A stretch of DNA of 64,000 nt from CAWFKW01 sp963816535 (lineage in GTDB: Bacteria > Bacteroidota > Ignavibacteria > Tepidaquicellales > OLB5). Shown piece after piece: positions 27,647 to 35,294 of the stretch. Below the pieces are notes generated by a model that was given only the letters and a program-made list of their open reading frames with translations, had not been told where the DNA came from and did no database searches. Within the stretch, counting starts at the first letter, position 1. Each line of letters opens with the position of its first letter. The DNA lies in assembly GCA_963816535.1 (NCBI GenBank), contig CAWFKW010000006.1:248001-312000 (forward strand), given 5' to 3'. A program made the translations under genes and the position numbers.

Positions 27647-27672
27647 TTGATAATAATTAGTTATCCGTTATT
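27647..27672 (-). repeat. Right 26-bp inverted repeat of putative invertible segment
   Basis: Perfect inverted copy of 25445-25470. Its outer edge contains part of the stop codon of the recombinase gene (27672-27674), and its inner edge lies four bases from the FAD gene start. Confidence 0.85.
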
Positions 27673-28610
27673 CACGATAGGCAAAAATCCTTTCTGGGGT
27701 GCTTTATTTTAAGTATTTGATTTATTTTTTGATTGTTTACATGGGTATATATTTGGGTTGTTATAATGGAACTGTGACCAAGAAGGATTTGAATATATTT
27801 TATGTCAACTTCATTTTCGAGCAACAAAGTGGCAAATGAGTGCCTAAAAACATGTGGCGTAACATGTTTATTAATACATGCTTTTTTTGACAAGTTTTTA
27901 ACAATCCTCCTAATTGATTGATCCGATAGTTTCTTAGTTAACCTATTAATAAAGAAAAAATTGTCAGTGGCTATTATTTTTCTTTTAATTAGCTGTTTGT
28001 ATTCAATAAGTATTTTTAAAGAATCATTGTTGGAAATCTGAGCCATTCGTTCTTTATTACCTTTGCCTTTTATATTAACTTTTCCTGAAATTAAATCTAC
28101 GTCTTCATCCTTTAAATTAGCTATTTCAGATACCCGAGCGCCTGTAGCAAATAATAACTCTATTACGGCTAAATTTCTTAATGATGTTTGAAAGAAAAAG
28201 GTGTCTTTCTCTTTTAACATTAGTTCTTTATAGGCAGTTTTAAATATATCGCTCATTTCTTGTATAGTTAAACAACGGGGTAGCCTGAAAGGCACTTTAA
28301 TCTTTATTCTCATTTTCCTTATAGGATTTATTGTAATTTTATCTTCAAACTCTAAATGATTAAGCATAGCTTTTATTGTGGCAATCTTTCTTTTTATAGA
28401 CTTCGGTTTGAGAAATGAAATGAACTCAATATAATGTCGCAATTCAAGTTTCGTTATATTAGTTATTTCCAATGAATACTTCTTGAACACTAAAAATTTC
28501 AAAAACTGTTTTAAGTCTGTCTTATATGAATTTATCGTTTTTACACTTAAATTTTTTTCAAAGGTACAATAATGAATAAAATCGTTTATTGCAGATTTTA
28601 AGGTATACAC
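27672..28610 (-). CDS. Tyrosine recombinase, XerC/XerD-like (candidate invertase)
   Basis: Encodes 312 aa, typical length for Xer-type enzymes. The N-terminal SAM-like core-binding domain spans residues 1-100 (KNLSVKTINSYKTDLKQFLKFL). The catalytic domain has Arg in ATGARVSEIANL, Lys in KGKGNKERM, the HVFRHSFATLLL box, His in LLGHSSI and the nucleophile Tyr in TQIYTHV. All catalytic residues are present. It starts at a GTG with AAGGAG ten bases upstream. The last codons run into the right inverted repeat of the adjacent 2.2-kb segment, so it is the prime candidate for inverting that segment, in the way tyrosine recombinases drive phase variation in Bacteroides. It lacks the AP2-like arm domain of phage integrases. 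Confidence 0.8.
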   Translation of the reverse strand: MYTLKSAINDFIHYCTFEKNLSVKTINSYKTDLKQFLKFLVFKKYSLEITNITKLELRHYIEFISFLKPKSIKRKIATIKAMLNHLEFEDKITINPIRKMRIKIKVPFRLPRCLTIQEMSDIFKTAYKELMLKEKDTFFFQTSLRNLAVIELLFATGARVSEIANLKDEDVDLISGKVNIKGKGNKERMAQISNNDSLKILIEYKQLIKRKIIATDNFFFINRLTKKLSDQSIRRIVKNLSKKACINKHVTPHVFRHSFATLLLENEVDIKYIQILLGHSSIITTQIYTHVNNQKINQILKIKHPRKDFCLS

Positions 28611-28938
28611 GAATACTCCTTTTTTAATTTATAATTTATAAATGACTCTCAATTAAGAGTCCTAAGTTCAATATTACAAAGTTTATTAACTTTAATTCAT
28701 ACCCTAAAATATGTAAATAAAGTCCACTATTATGTATTTGCTAAAAAGAGGGAAAAATTTGTATTTGTAAAATAGCAGTTTCAATTTTTTACATAAGCCT
28801 AATTAATCAAGAAAATCCTAATTTCATGATCGGTTGCATTTATCTATGATGCAGGATAAATTTTCCGATTGTTGCAGACGCTAGAAGATACCAAACAAAA
28901 GCCTAAGAGTAAGAAACCTCAACGGAAAAAAGAGCTGC
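28611..28938. other. Intergenic, nothing clear
   Basis: AT-rich, no gene, no strong hairpin. It should hold the promoter of the recombinase gene. Confidence 0.4.
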
Positions 28939-29640
28939 TTATACCAAACTTCGTTTCGAAACAAGCTTATATAAAAGCATTGCCATAAGCGGGCCGACAA
29001 TTCCGACAAAAATGAGTTCTTCCAACGGTATAATTTTCCCAAAAATTGTAAGATGAGGTAAAAAATAACTGCTATTAAACCTCCACCAGCCGCTCGAAAT
29101 AGCAGCAATTTCAAATAATAAGGTAAGAATAAAAAAACAGATTACTGTTGGGATGCAAGTACATACTTCTTTTCTAAAATATATAATTAAAGGAAGAGTT
29201 GGTGCGCAGAAAAATACGATTCCCAGAATAAGGTAGAGCAATGGAGTTTCAAATACAAAAAAATCTTTACCATTTATGCTATATAAGATCAAAAATAGGC
29301 CAACTAAAAGGGCAGAATTAGCGCTTAAGGTTGCCAAATATTTTTTTGATAATTTATTCAGAAGTTTCTGATCGAATAAACCTCCGATCATAATGATCGT
29401 AAATGTACCGCTTAGCATCCAGATATAATCTTCAATTGGCAATACGCCGAGAAAAAGCGGGAACAAGCTGTGGGGAACGTGCCAAATATTGCTAACCGTA
29501 CCAATGTAATCTACTACTAAAGCTAAGGGTGTAGCTGCTATAATACTAAAAATAATCGCCGGCCAAATATTTGACCTTTTGACAAATGCTATATACAAAC
29601 CTGGCATTGTGTAAAAAGTAATGATTCCTATCAGATACAT
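28939..29640 (-). CDS. Lycopene cyclase domain membrane protein (CrtYc/CrtYd fusion type)
   Basis: Encodes 233 aa from the ATG at 29640, which has AAGGA just upstream. The longer frame to 29706 adds a polar stretch that does not fit. Six to seven transmembrane helices are visible. Two characteristic acidic motifs mark the two repeats: VLPIEDYIWM in the first half and IIPLEELIFVGIVGP in the second, as in the integral-membrane lycopene cyclases of bacteria, archaea and fungi. The protein would cyclise lycopene ends to beta rings. No other carotenoid gene is seen except the FAD protein across the recombinase. The gene may be chromosomal, with mobile DNA inserted beside it. Confidence 0.7.
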   Translation of the reverse strand: MYLIGIITFYTMPGLYIAFVKRSNIWPAIIFSIIAATPLALVVDYIGTVSNIWHVPHSLFPLFLGVLPIEDYIWMLSGTFTIIMIGGLFDQKLLNKLSKKYLATLSANSALLVGLFLILYSINGKDFFVFETPLLYLILGIVFFCAPTLPLIIYFRKEVCTCIPTVICFFILTLLFEIAAISSGWWRFNSSYFLPHLTIFGKIIPLEELIFVGIVGPLMAMLLYKLVSKRSLV

Positions 29641-30056
29641 ATTCCTTTTTTTGAAACAGCCACGTTTTGAATCCGTGACGCTAGCACTTTGAAATGCATC
29701 ACCCAATCAATAATGCAAGAAAGGTCAGACTGCTACTGAGTCAAGATCAGGGGATAGAACGAATTCACTAACTGTCAAAGCAACCTTGTCCATAAAATGT
29801 ATTGCTATCAGGGTAAAAAGCAAGAACGCTATTATCTCACCCTCCACGCTGAGAATGTTTCATTTTTCATAATGGTATTATAACACTTCTCTCAAAATGA
29901 CTAAAGTGCTTTACTATGATAAGTGATAATATATAAATTGAAATACTGAAGAGAATTTTATAAAAAAGTGTATAATTACGAAGATGACAATTTATATTCC
30001 CAATTTTATACATCCTGTTATATTTTTTAATTAAGATTTAGCTCTAACAACAATAG
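29641..30056. other. Intergenic, nothing clear
   Basis: No gene or strong signal recognised before the large branched hairpin at 30057. Confidence 0.4.
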
Positions 30057-30185
30057 TGTGGCTATTACGTCCTCGGAAACACTGACAGGTTTCCGAAGGA
30101 CAGCAACCCCTTTTAAACCGCCTCATTATAAATATTTTCGGACGGTATCAAAAGGGGTTGCCATCCTTACGGAGGAATAGCCACA
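30057..30185. other. Large three-way-junction inverted repeat
   Basis: Outer arms TGTGGCTATT (30057-30066) and AATAGCCACA (30176-30185) enclose two hairpins. The first is CGGAAAC (30074-30080) with GTTTCCG (30089-30095). The second is AAGGA plus GCAACCCCTTTT (30096-30114) with AAAAGGGGTTGC plus TCCTT (30150-30168). The structure stands alone about 140 bp before the replication-relaxation gene. It could fold as RNA or as extruded single-stranded DNA, as at plasmid origins or single-strand promoters. Function unknown. Confidence 0.75.
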
Positions 30186-30211
30186 TAATAAAATAGTTTA
30201 ATAAGGGTATC

Positions 30212-30234
30212 TTCCCGCTTGCGGGAAATTTTTT
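30212..30234 (+). terminator. Rho-independent terminator
   Basis: TTCCCGC, two Ts, GCGGGAA, then ATTTTTT. It lies upstream of the promoter for the next gene and would end transcription coming through the branched hairpin. Confidence 0.7.
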
Positions 30235-30238
30235 GGTA

Positions 30239-30323
30239 TGCTATAATTCCTCTACATTCAAAGATTAAGTAGAAATGATAATTACATGATCATGAGCATT
30301 CGTCTCTAACATGTAATTTTTTA
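30239..30323 (+). promoter_or_regulatory. Extended -10 promoter and leader hairpin
   Basis: TGC-TATAAT at 30239-30247 is an extended -10 box. The expected leader then contains ATTACATG (30281-30288) and CATGTAAT (30310-30317), followed by TTTTTTATTTC: a terminator-like hairpin directly before the ATG at 30329. This could attenuate the downstream replication gene. Confidence 0.5.
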
Positions 30324-30328
30324 TTTCT

Positions 30329-31132
30329 ATGACTTCTCGAAAACTCTTACTCAATCATTTGCTCGACATTGGCGGCGTGGCAACGCTCAATAATTTCTAC
30401 TCACCTGCCGCGAAAACTTTCAAAGGAGGATTGTTATTCACGCGCAAACTCTTTAAGTCATATTTAGAAGACGGCTTAATAGAGAAAATAGAACCCATTG
30501 GAAAACCGGCTAATAAAGCCCGTGAAGTGTTCTATTGCTTAACCAAAAAAGGAGCCGATTATATCGGCCGCTCAAGTGAATATAAATACAGAAAATACCC
30601 CAGATCTCCGGCTAACGCTATGCACGAGAGCATGAAGTTTGATGTTGCTTTAGCTTTTTTGCGAGTATACCCTCACACCAAATTTACTTTTCGTTATGAC
30701 TCAAGTTTTTACGGCGTCCGTCCCGATATAGTCATTAGAATTGAAAGCACCAGCCCTAAACAACTTACCCGATTTGTATTGGTTGAGCTGGAACGAAAGA
30801 AAACAATAGATAGGGTCTTCCATGAAAAGATACAACGCTACGAAGAAATGTTTGCGGCAATTGTAAAGAAGAAATCCCACAATATAAATCAGTTTACAAC
30901 ACTCTTTATCTACACTGACATTTGGTTTGATGTTTTTATGCGACCTCAGGAATATAAAGGAACAGAAATTTGCAATCACATTACCTGCGTTAATAATCTG
31001 CTTATTAATTTAACACATCATTACTGTAAGCAACTACGCAACGAACGTTACCGTTTCCTAGCTTTCCATGACTTTTACCGATTGAACGAGCCAATCTGGC
31101 TCACGCCACTAGGGCAGAGAGTTGCTCTATAA
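30329..31132 (+). CDS. Replication-relaxation family protein
   Basis: Encodes 267 aa. Winged-helix N-terminal part (LLLNHLLDIGGVATLNNFY, then KLFKSYLEDGLIEKIEP and YCLTKKGADYIG), followed by the nuclease-like fold of this family: HESMKFDVALAFL, VRPDIVIRIE, RFVLVELERKKTIDRVFHEKIQRYEEM. The H..D, PD and E.E/K positions resemble a PD-(D/E)xK core. Members are encoded on plasmids and integrative elements and are needed for replication or copy control. Promoter with extended -10 and a leader hairpin lie upstream. Probably the first gene of the conjugative/plasmid-like module. A diverged second copy is at 35405. Confidence 0.75.
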   Translation: MTSRKLLLNHLLDIGGVATLNNFYSPAAKTFKGGLLFTRKLFKSYLEDGLIEKIEPIGKPANKAREVFYCLTKKGADYIGRSSEYKYRKYPRSPANAMHESMKFDVALAFLRVYPHTKFTFRYDSSFYGVRPDIVIRIESTSPKQLTRFVLVELERKKTIDRVFHEKIQRYEEMFAAIVKKKSHNINQFTTLFIYTDIWFDVFMRPQEYKGTEICNHITCVNNLLINLTHHYCKQLRNERYRFLAFHDFYRLNEPIWLTPLGQRVAL

Positions 31133-31166
31133 GGTAGTTCTATTTTTCATTCCTTTTATTTAGTAG

Positions 31167-31303
31167 CCTCCAATCGCTATCCACGCCCGTCAGTGTAGCG
31201 TCAGCCCCGCCCCTGTAAAGGTAGTATGTGCACTGCACATCTCCACCTTGACAGAGGCAGGCTCCCAGACGCTTTTGAAAGGGCACCGGATAGCGCTTGG
31301 AGG
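31167..31303. ncRNA. Branched structured element, copy 1
   Basis: Closing stem CCTCCAA (31167-31173) with TTGGAGG (31297-31303), continued by CGCTATCC (31175-31182) with GGATAGCG (31288-31295). The core hairpin is CTGT (31213-31216), AAGGT (31218-31222), AGT bulge, ATGTGC (31226-31231), a 3-base loop, GCACAT (31235-31240), CTCC bulge, ACCTT (31245-31249) and ACAG (31251-31254). The core matches copy 2 base for base, while the closing stem differs but still pairs. It could be an RNA or a single-stranded DNA fold. Confidence 0.65.
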
Positions 31304-31395
31304 GGGCGTTATCCGGTTTTTTTATGACCGCTTCAATCGGTAGGAAGGAAAAACAGAACTTTCCTTGATCTTTAACAAGTACATACAACCTTTAA

Positions 31396-31521
31396 GCTAT
31401 CCAGCTTGAGGCAGTGTAACTGCACCTCTAAAGCTGTCAAGGTAGTATGTGCTTTTGGCACATCTCCACCTTGCACAGCTTTGAGGTCTCCGCAGTTATG
31501 GGGATTACTAAGCTGGATAGC
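31396..31521. ncRNA. Branched structured element, copy 2
   Basis: Closing stem GCTATCCAGCTT (31396-31407) with AAGCTGGATAGC (31510-31521). A side hairpin GAGG-CAGT / ACTG-CA-CCTC is at 31408-31428. The core is AAAGCTGT (31430-31437), AAGGT (31439-31443), AGT, ATGTGC (31447-31452), a 5-base loop, GCACAT (31458-31463), CTCC, ACCTT (31468-31472) and ACAGCTTT (31475-31482). It lies 51 bp upstream of a gene with a strong ribosome site. Confidence 0.7.
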
Positions 31522-31571
31522 AGACGGTCGATCCAGCCTGTTTACTCATGCCGTCACGAAAGGAAATATAT

Positions 31572-31991
31572 ATGCAACAAGAATTATTTAAGCCTGTCTC
31601 CTCAGTGGAACAAGGCACAGTTGTACGCTCTCAAGCCGATGAACAATCCCGTTGGTATTGCATTAAGGAAATACTCTATGAACAGTATCTGTGGGATATG
31701 CGCTGCTGGCACAAGCCAAAATACCAGTATTCTAAAGACGAAGTCAAAGCACACATTCTTAGTTGGATTAAAGATCATGAGGCAGGCAACTGGACCTACA
31801 ATTGCGGTCATTGTCTCTATTGCATTCGCAAGCTCTTAGCCAAGGGCTGGGCTACTCTTGATGAAATAGCTGGCTTTGTCTTAAGGAACAATAATGTCAA
31901 GTACGTACAGGAGATTGGCACCTGGGGTAACGGCTTTGAAAAAGATTTTGAACAAGAAACTGAGGAGACTAGCGACTCTTTGGCTTTCTAA
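31572..31991 (+). CDS. Hypothetical protein with CxxCxxC cluster, 139 aa
   Basis: ATG 31572 is preceded by AAAGGAAA and is preferred over an ATG 24 bases upstream. The protein is soluble and helical, with a cysteine cluster NCGHCLYCIRKL (about residues 77-88) that could bind zinc. It is aromatic-rich at the N terminus (WYCIKEILYEQYLWDMRCWHK). I do not recognise the family. First of a run of four same-strand genes (this, ArdC-like, methyltransferase-like, zinc ribbon), suggesting a role in the element's establishment functions. Confidence 0.6.
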   Translation: MQQELFKPVSSVEQGTVVRSQADEQSRWYCIKEILYEQYLWDMRCWHKPKYQYSKDEVKAHILSWIKDHEAGNWTYNCGHCLYCIRKLLAKGWATLDEIAGFVLRNNNVKYVQEIGTWGNGFEKDFEQETEETSDSLAF

Positions 31992-32023
31992 ACCAATTCG
32001 CTAGAGAACAGGATTACAAACAT

Positions 32024-32806
32024 ATGTTACCCAGAGTCAAAGAAGTCCTAGACCGTTTACTAAACGAGTTTAAGGACGGTTCCACTATACCCCAAGCTAT
32101 AGCTTACATAACATTCCCCATTCCCAATATTCCAAGCGCTTCATGGAGCATGCTTAACCAGATCATTATGTTTTATTCAGGAACAAATGATGCCCGTGGT
32201 TTTAAACAATGGAAAGACGTTAAGCGGCATGTTAAGAAAGGCGCTAAATCCTTTGACATCCTTGTCCCTAGATTTAAGAAGGTTAAGGATGAGAAAACGA
32301 AAGAAGAACAAACCATCTTAGCCGGATTTGTCTGTGGCAATGTCTTTAGATACGAAGATACTGATGGCGAAGTTCTTGATTATGAAAAAATTGTTTTGCC
32401 CGAGTTACCCTTAATGGATTTAGCCAAGCAATGGGATATATCGGTCAAGGCGGTTGGCGGCAATGAACGGTATTACGGCTATTATGCACCAGATAAAAAA
32501 GTCATTGCCTTAGCCACGCCTGAAGAAAAAACCTTTTTCCATGAATTAAGCCATGTCGCTCATGAAAAGATACTAGGTAAGCTCAAACGAGGCCAAGACC
32601 CTTTACAGGAAATTGTCGCTGAATTATCTGCCCAGGCCCTCTGCCGGATAGTTGGCAAAGACGGCGATAAGTACTTTGGTAATTCCTACCGCTATATAGA
32701 AACCTATGCCAAGGAAATGGAGATAACGCCTCACACGGCCGTCTTAAAGGTCATTACAGACGTTGAGAAGGTCTTAGATATCATTCTTGGTAAGGAAAGC
32801 TTATGA
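32024..32806 (+). CDS. ArdC-like antirestriction protein with zinc peptidase domain
   Basis: Encodes 260 aa. Residues 1-125 are the ArdC-type ssDNA-binding domain (SMLNQIIMFYSGTNDARGFKQW, KRHVKKGAKSFDILVP, FVCGNVFRYEDTDGE). Residues 140-255 are a zincin: HELSHVAHEK (HExxH) and a later Glu in LQEIVAELSAQAL. ArdC proteins enter or are made early in recipient cells and protect incoming single-stranded DNA from restriction. The stop overlaps the methyltransferase-like start by four bases. Two large hairpins lie upstream of this operon, where other conjugative plasmids have promoters active on single-stranded DNA. Confidence 0.78.
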   Translation: MLPRVKEVLDRLLNEFKDGSTIPQAIAYITFPIPNIPSASWSMLNQIIMFYSGTNDARGFKQWKDVKRHVKKGAKSFDILVPRFKKVKDEKTKEEQTILAGFVCGNVFRYEDTDGEVLDYEKIVLPELPLMDLAKQWDISVKAVGGNERYYGYYAPDKKVIALATPEEKTFFHELSHVAHEKILGKLKRGQDPLQEIVAELSAQALCRIVGKDGDKYFGNSYRYIETYAKEMEITPHTAVLKVITDVEKVLDIILGKESL

Positions 32807-33543
32807 AGGACATTTTAACGCAATTAGAGGCAATCCTACGGCTAGGTTACAGCAGCTATTCAGTGTTTGATGACTGGCTTGATTTGATGCTGTATGCCCT
32901 GCAGCGAGACGACCCTCATTATTTAGAAATAGTTCGTAAATATAAAAATGACCAACCTCAGGGCAAGCGAGAAATAGACTACTTCTGCCAAGCCTTTGCG
33001 TTGTTACAAATTGAAATGCAGAAAACCAATGAAGATGTCTTAGGCCAGGTCTATATGGAATGGAACATGAGTAATAAATACCGAGGGCAGTTCTTTACGC
33101 CTAAGCATGTTGCGTCCATGATGGCTCATATAGTTTCGCCTGCAGGCGGAAATATCTTAGACCCGTGTTGCGGTTCAGGTGTTATGCTGGTAGAAGCAAT
33201 TAAAACCATGACCAATGAGCAATTAAATTCAGCGTGCTTTTGTGGACAGGATATTGATATTACGTGTGTCAAGATGTGCGCGTTAAACTTATTATTCTTT
33301 AATGTAAGCGGGTATGTAGTCTGGGGAGATACCTTAGCGATGCAGTGCAATAAAGTCTATGAGACTAAGCGAAGTTATTCAGGAGGCAGTATTAGAGAGT
33401 TAACAGGGGAACAGTTTGGTACTTTTAAGGAAAATTATACTGGTATGGTGAAACGGACACTTGAAGAGAAAGCTTTAAAACCAGTGAGTCAAGAAGAATT
33501 ACAAAAATTAATTATTAAAGGAGAGCAGTTATCGTTCTTTTAA
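32803..33543 (+). CDS. N-6 adenine methyltransferase-like protein without visible catalytic motif
   Basis: Encodes 246 aa. It has the HsdM/N6-methylase type SAM-binding start: YRGQFFTPKHVASMMAHIV, motif I ILDPCCGSGVMLVEA, and QDIDITCVKMCALNLLFFNV. After VVWGDTLAM, where NPP(Y/F) should follow, I see only NKVYETKRSYSGG, and the protein ends soon after. Similar short proteins are frequent on conjugative plasmids. It may bind SAM or DNA without methylating, or act on another target. Coupled to the ArdC-like gene by an ATGA overlap. The C-terminal 40 residues are charged helix. Confidence 0.7.
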   Translation: MKDILTQLEAILRLGYSSYSVFDDWLDLMLYALQRDDPHYLEIVRKYKNDQPQGKREIDYFCQAFALLQIEMQKTNEDVLGQVYMEWNMSNKYRGQFFTPKHVASMMAHIVSPAGGNILDPCCGSGVMLVEAIKTMTNEQLNSACFCGQDIDITCVKMCALNLLFFNVSGYVVWGDTLAMQCNKVYETKRSYSGGSIRELTGEQFGTFKENYTGMVKRTLEEKALKPVSQEELQKLIIKGEQLSFF

Positions 33544-33559
33544 ACAGAAAGGAGGAATA

Positions 33560-33796
33560 GTGGCAACAATTGAAGTACGGCCAGATGTATTGATATTCTT
33601 ATGCCAACGAGCGGAGGAACAAGGCAAGTCTATTACTGATATTATAGATGACTTACTACATTCCAAGCCCTCGAATGGAGATGAGGAAAAGACAGTTAAT
33701 CGTAGCTGTCATAATTGCAGGAATCAGATAGATTATGAAATAACCCCGAGCAAGGGGTATTGTGATTATTGTGAAAGTGTGGTGTTCATTGATTAA
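33560..33796 (+). CDS. Small zinc-ribbon protein, 78 aa
   Basis: Starts with GTG after AAAGGAGG. The N-terminal 35 residues look like a ribbon-helix-helix (IEVRPDVLIFLCQRAEEQGKSITDIIDDLL). The C-terminal half is a zinc ribbon: SCHNCRNQ and YCDYCESV (two CxxC pairs). Such fusions act as DNA-binding regulators, and it may control the operon it ends. A terminator follows at 33810. Confidence 0.6.
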   Translation: MATIEVRPDVLIFLCQRAEEQGKSITDIIDDLLHSKPSNGDEEKTVNRSCHNCRNQIDYEITPSKGYCDYCESVVFID

Positions 33797-33809
33797 TTGA
33801 AACAAATTT

Positions 33810-33835
33810 AAGCTATCCACATGGGTAGCTTTTTA
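33810..33835 (+). terminator. Rho-independent terminator
   Basis: AGCTA / TAGCT stem (with CC/GG inside) around ACAT, followed by TTTTT. It ends the ArdC-methyltransferase-zinc ribbon operon. Confidence 0.6.
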
Positions 33836-33871
33836 ATACAATTGAGTAAAAACTCCTTGTTTTTACAGTAC

Positions 33872-34215
33872 TTGCGAGAATTTTGGTTTTAGTCTATAAT
33901 AAAAGTGTAATTATTTGTAAATACTTTTTAATACTAGACCTTTTTAATTAATATATTTGTTATTAAGTTAGGGAAGTGTTAAACTAACTGTCAATAAATA
34001 TAGCTGTTTAATGGTATTTACTGTCATTGCATTTCGTTCTTTTTTGTATTATATTTAGAAGTTCTTTATAAAATTACAAATCATTCCACACAACAAATAA
34101 AATAATATATCTATGATGAACTACCAAATTTCATTCGACATTTTAGCGGGTTAATTTCACAAGTATCGATTGTTCTGTTTTTTAAGCCGTCATTCCAAAT
34201 GACGGCTTTTTATTT
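33872..34215 (+). ncRNA. Possible free-standing transcript: promoter plus terminator without gene
   Basis: TTGCGA (33872-33877), 17 bases, TATAAT (33895-33900) is a good sigma70-type promoter. The next clear signal is a strong terminator, GCCGTCATT / AATGACGGC at 34186-34206 with TTTTTATTTT. No reading frame longer than a few codons lies between. A 300-nt RNA is possible; alternatively it is the leader of the 34435 gene with an attenuator. Confidence 0.4.
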
Positions 34216-34434
34216 TCTATAAGTTTGATAATAATAAATAGCTACAAACTATGAAAATATATCAAATTTCAATGTTAACTATGTAAAATCCTGAAAATCA
34301 ATACATTGATTCATCTTGTTTTTAGTCGAATAAAAATTTAAATTTGGTTGATTCAATCTTTGCATTTCCGGTATAGTATAAAACGGGATTAGTTTTTGCC
34401 AATGTCTTTTTTGAACTAATTTGACCATAACTCT

Positions 34435-35049
34435 ATGAATTTTATACATTCTCTTCTCAATCCAATATGGAATTTTTTTAATGATAATTCTTTTTTACTT
34501 GCTGTTCTTGCTGCTGTTATAGCCGCTTATATTTCTATATTTGTAATTTTGTTTTTCCTAAGACCCAAAATTAAGATTTCTAAGAAAATCTGCAAGCAGA
34601 AAGACAGGTTTGACTCAACAAAAGATTGTTTTGTATTTAAAGTCGTGAACAAATCGTGGTTTCACGCGTTTGATTTGAGCGTCAAGCTAATCCAATGTGA
34701 TGCAGTTATAGCTATGACATCTCAAAATAGGAATGATTTGAGAATAACCACAATAGAATTAGAACACCCAACTACCTTCACTCACGTAGCTAAAAATACT
34801 CCATGGTTTTGGAAGAAAATTACTTCTAGGGATAACGGTTATTACGCTATCCAATTCAAAACTTACGAAAAAATTACGAAAGCCTTAGATGACGAACATA
34901 GTACATTAAGGTTGCAAGTTATAATGAGACACGGTTTATCTGGTCTTACTCATGTATTTCACAGAGATTATAGAAATACTCAAAGTTTGTTTTCAGGGTA
35001 TTTCGGATTCGGTAATGATTGTTCAATTACTCCTCCAGCAGCTCAATAA
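34435..35049 (+). CDS. Membrane-anchored hypothetical protein, 204 aa
   Basis: One transmembrane helix near residues 20-42 (FLLAVLAAVIAAYISIFVILFFL), then a soluble domain of beta character (DCFVFKVVNKSWFHAFDLSVKL, RITTIELEH, YYAIQFKTYEK, LRLQVIMRHGLSGLTHVFHR). The pattern resembles small membrane proteins with an immunoglobulin-like domain. I do not recognise the family. It ends just before a terminator and is flanked by gene-free stretches, so it is probably a single-gene unit within the element. Confidence 0.55.
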   Translation: MNFIHSLLNPIWNFFNDNSFLLAVLAAVIAAYISIFVILFFLRPKIKISKKICKQKDRFDSTKDCFVFKVVNKSWFHAFDLSVKLIQCDAVIAMTSQNRNDLRITTIELEHPTTFTHVAKNTPWFWKKITSRDNGYYAIQFKTYEKITKALDDEHSTLRLQVIMRHGLSGLTHVFHRDYRNTQSLFSGYFGFGNDCSITPPAAQ

Positions 35050-35081
35050 GAATATTCTCTTTTTTTGTAACTGCTTGTTAG

Positions 35082-35111
35082 GCTACTCAGTACTACTGGG
35101 TAGCTTTTTTT
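35082..35111 (+). terminator. Rho-independent terminator
   Basis: GCTAC-t-CAG / CTG-g-GTAGC stem with a five-base loop and a run of seven Ts. Confidence 0.65.
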
Positions 35112-35197
35112 ATTGCTTAACCAGCATAGGTTGAGGAATTTTTCAAGAGGAAAGGTGGGGAGAACTATCTAGTACCCAATGCCTACCCGATAGCATG

Positions 35198-35280
35198 TCA
35201 TACACTCTCACTCTGCTTGTCAAGGTCGCTATGAAACGCTTCGCTAAGAAGGCTCCCTTTGACAAGCGTTCGAGGTATGA
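35198..35280. ncRNA. Branched structured element, diverged copy 3
   Basis: Closing stem TCATAC (35198-35203) with GTATGA (35275-35280). The inner stem GCTTGTCAAGG pairs with CTTTGACAAGC (35214-35266 overall) and carries a CTCC on the 3' side directly before CTTTGACA, as in the 31-kb copies. The tip (ACGCTTCGCT) differs. It lies upstream of a replication-relaxation-like gene. Confidence 0.45.
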
Positions 35281-35294
35281 AGGCTACGCCATAT

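Noticed and set aside
25445..27672. Transposon with terminal inverted repeats
   Set aside because: No transposase inside and no target duplication visible at the flanks (ATTATATTC against CACGATAGG); an invertible segment fits better, though not proven.
28881..29114. Minus-strand frame of 77 aa
   Set aside because: Overlaps the lycopene cyclase gene in another frame and has no start signal or family.
31447..31839. Plus-strand frame of 130 aa
   Set aside because: It runs through the structured element and the 31572 gene in another frame; the 31572 frame has a ribosome site and a sensible composition.
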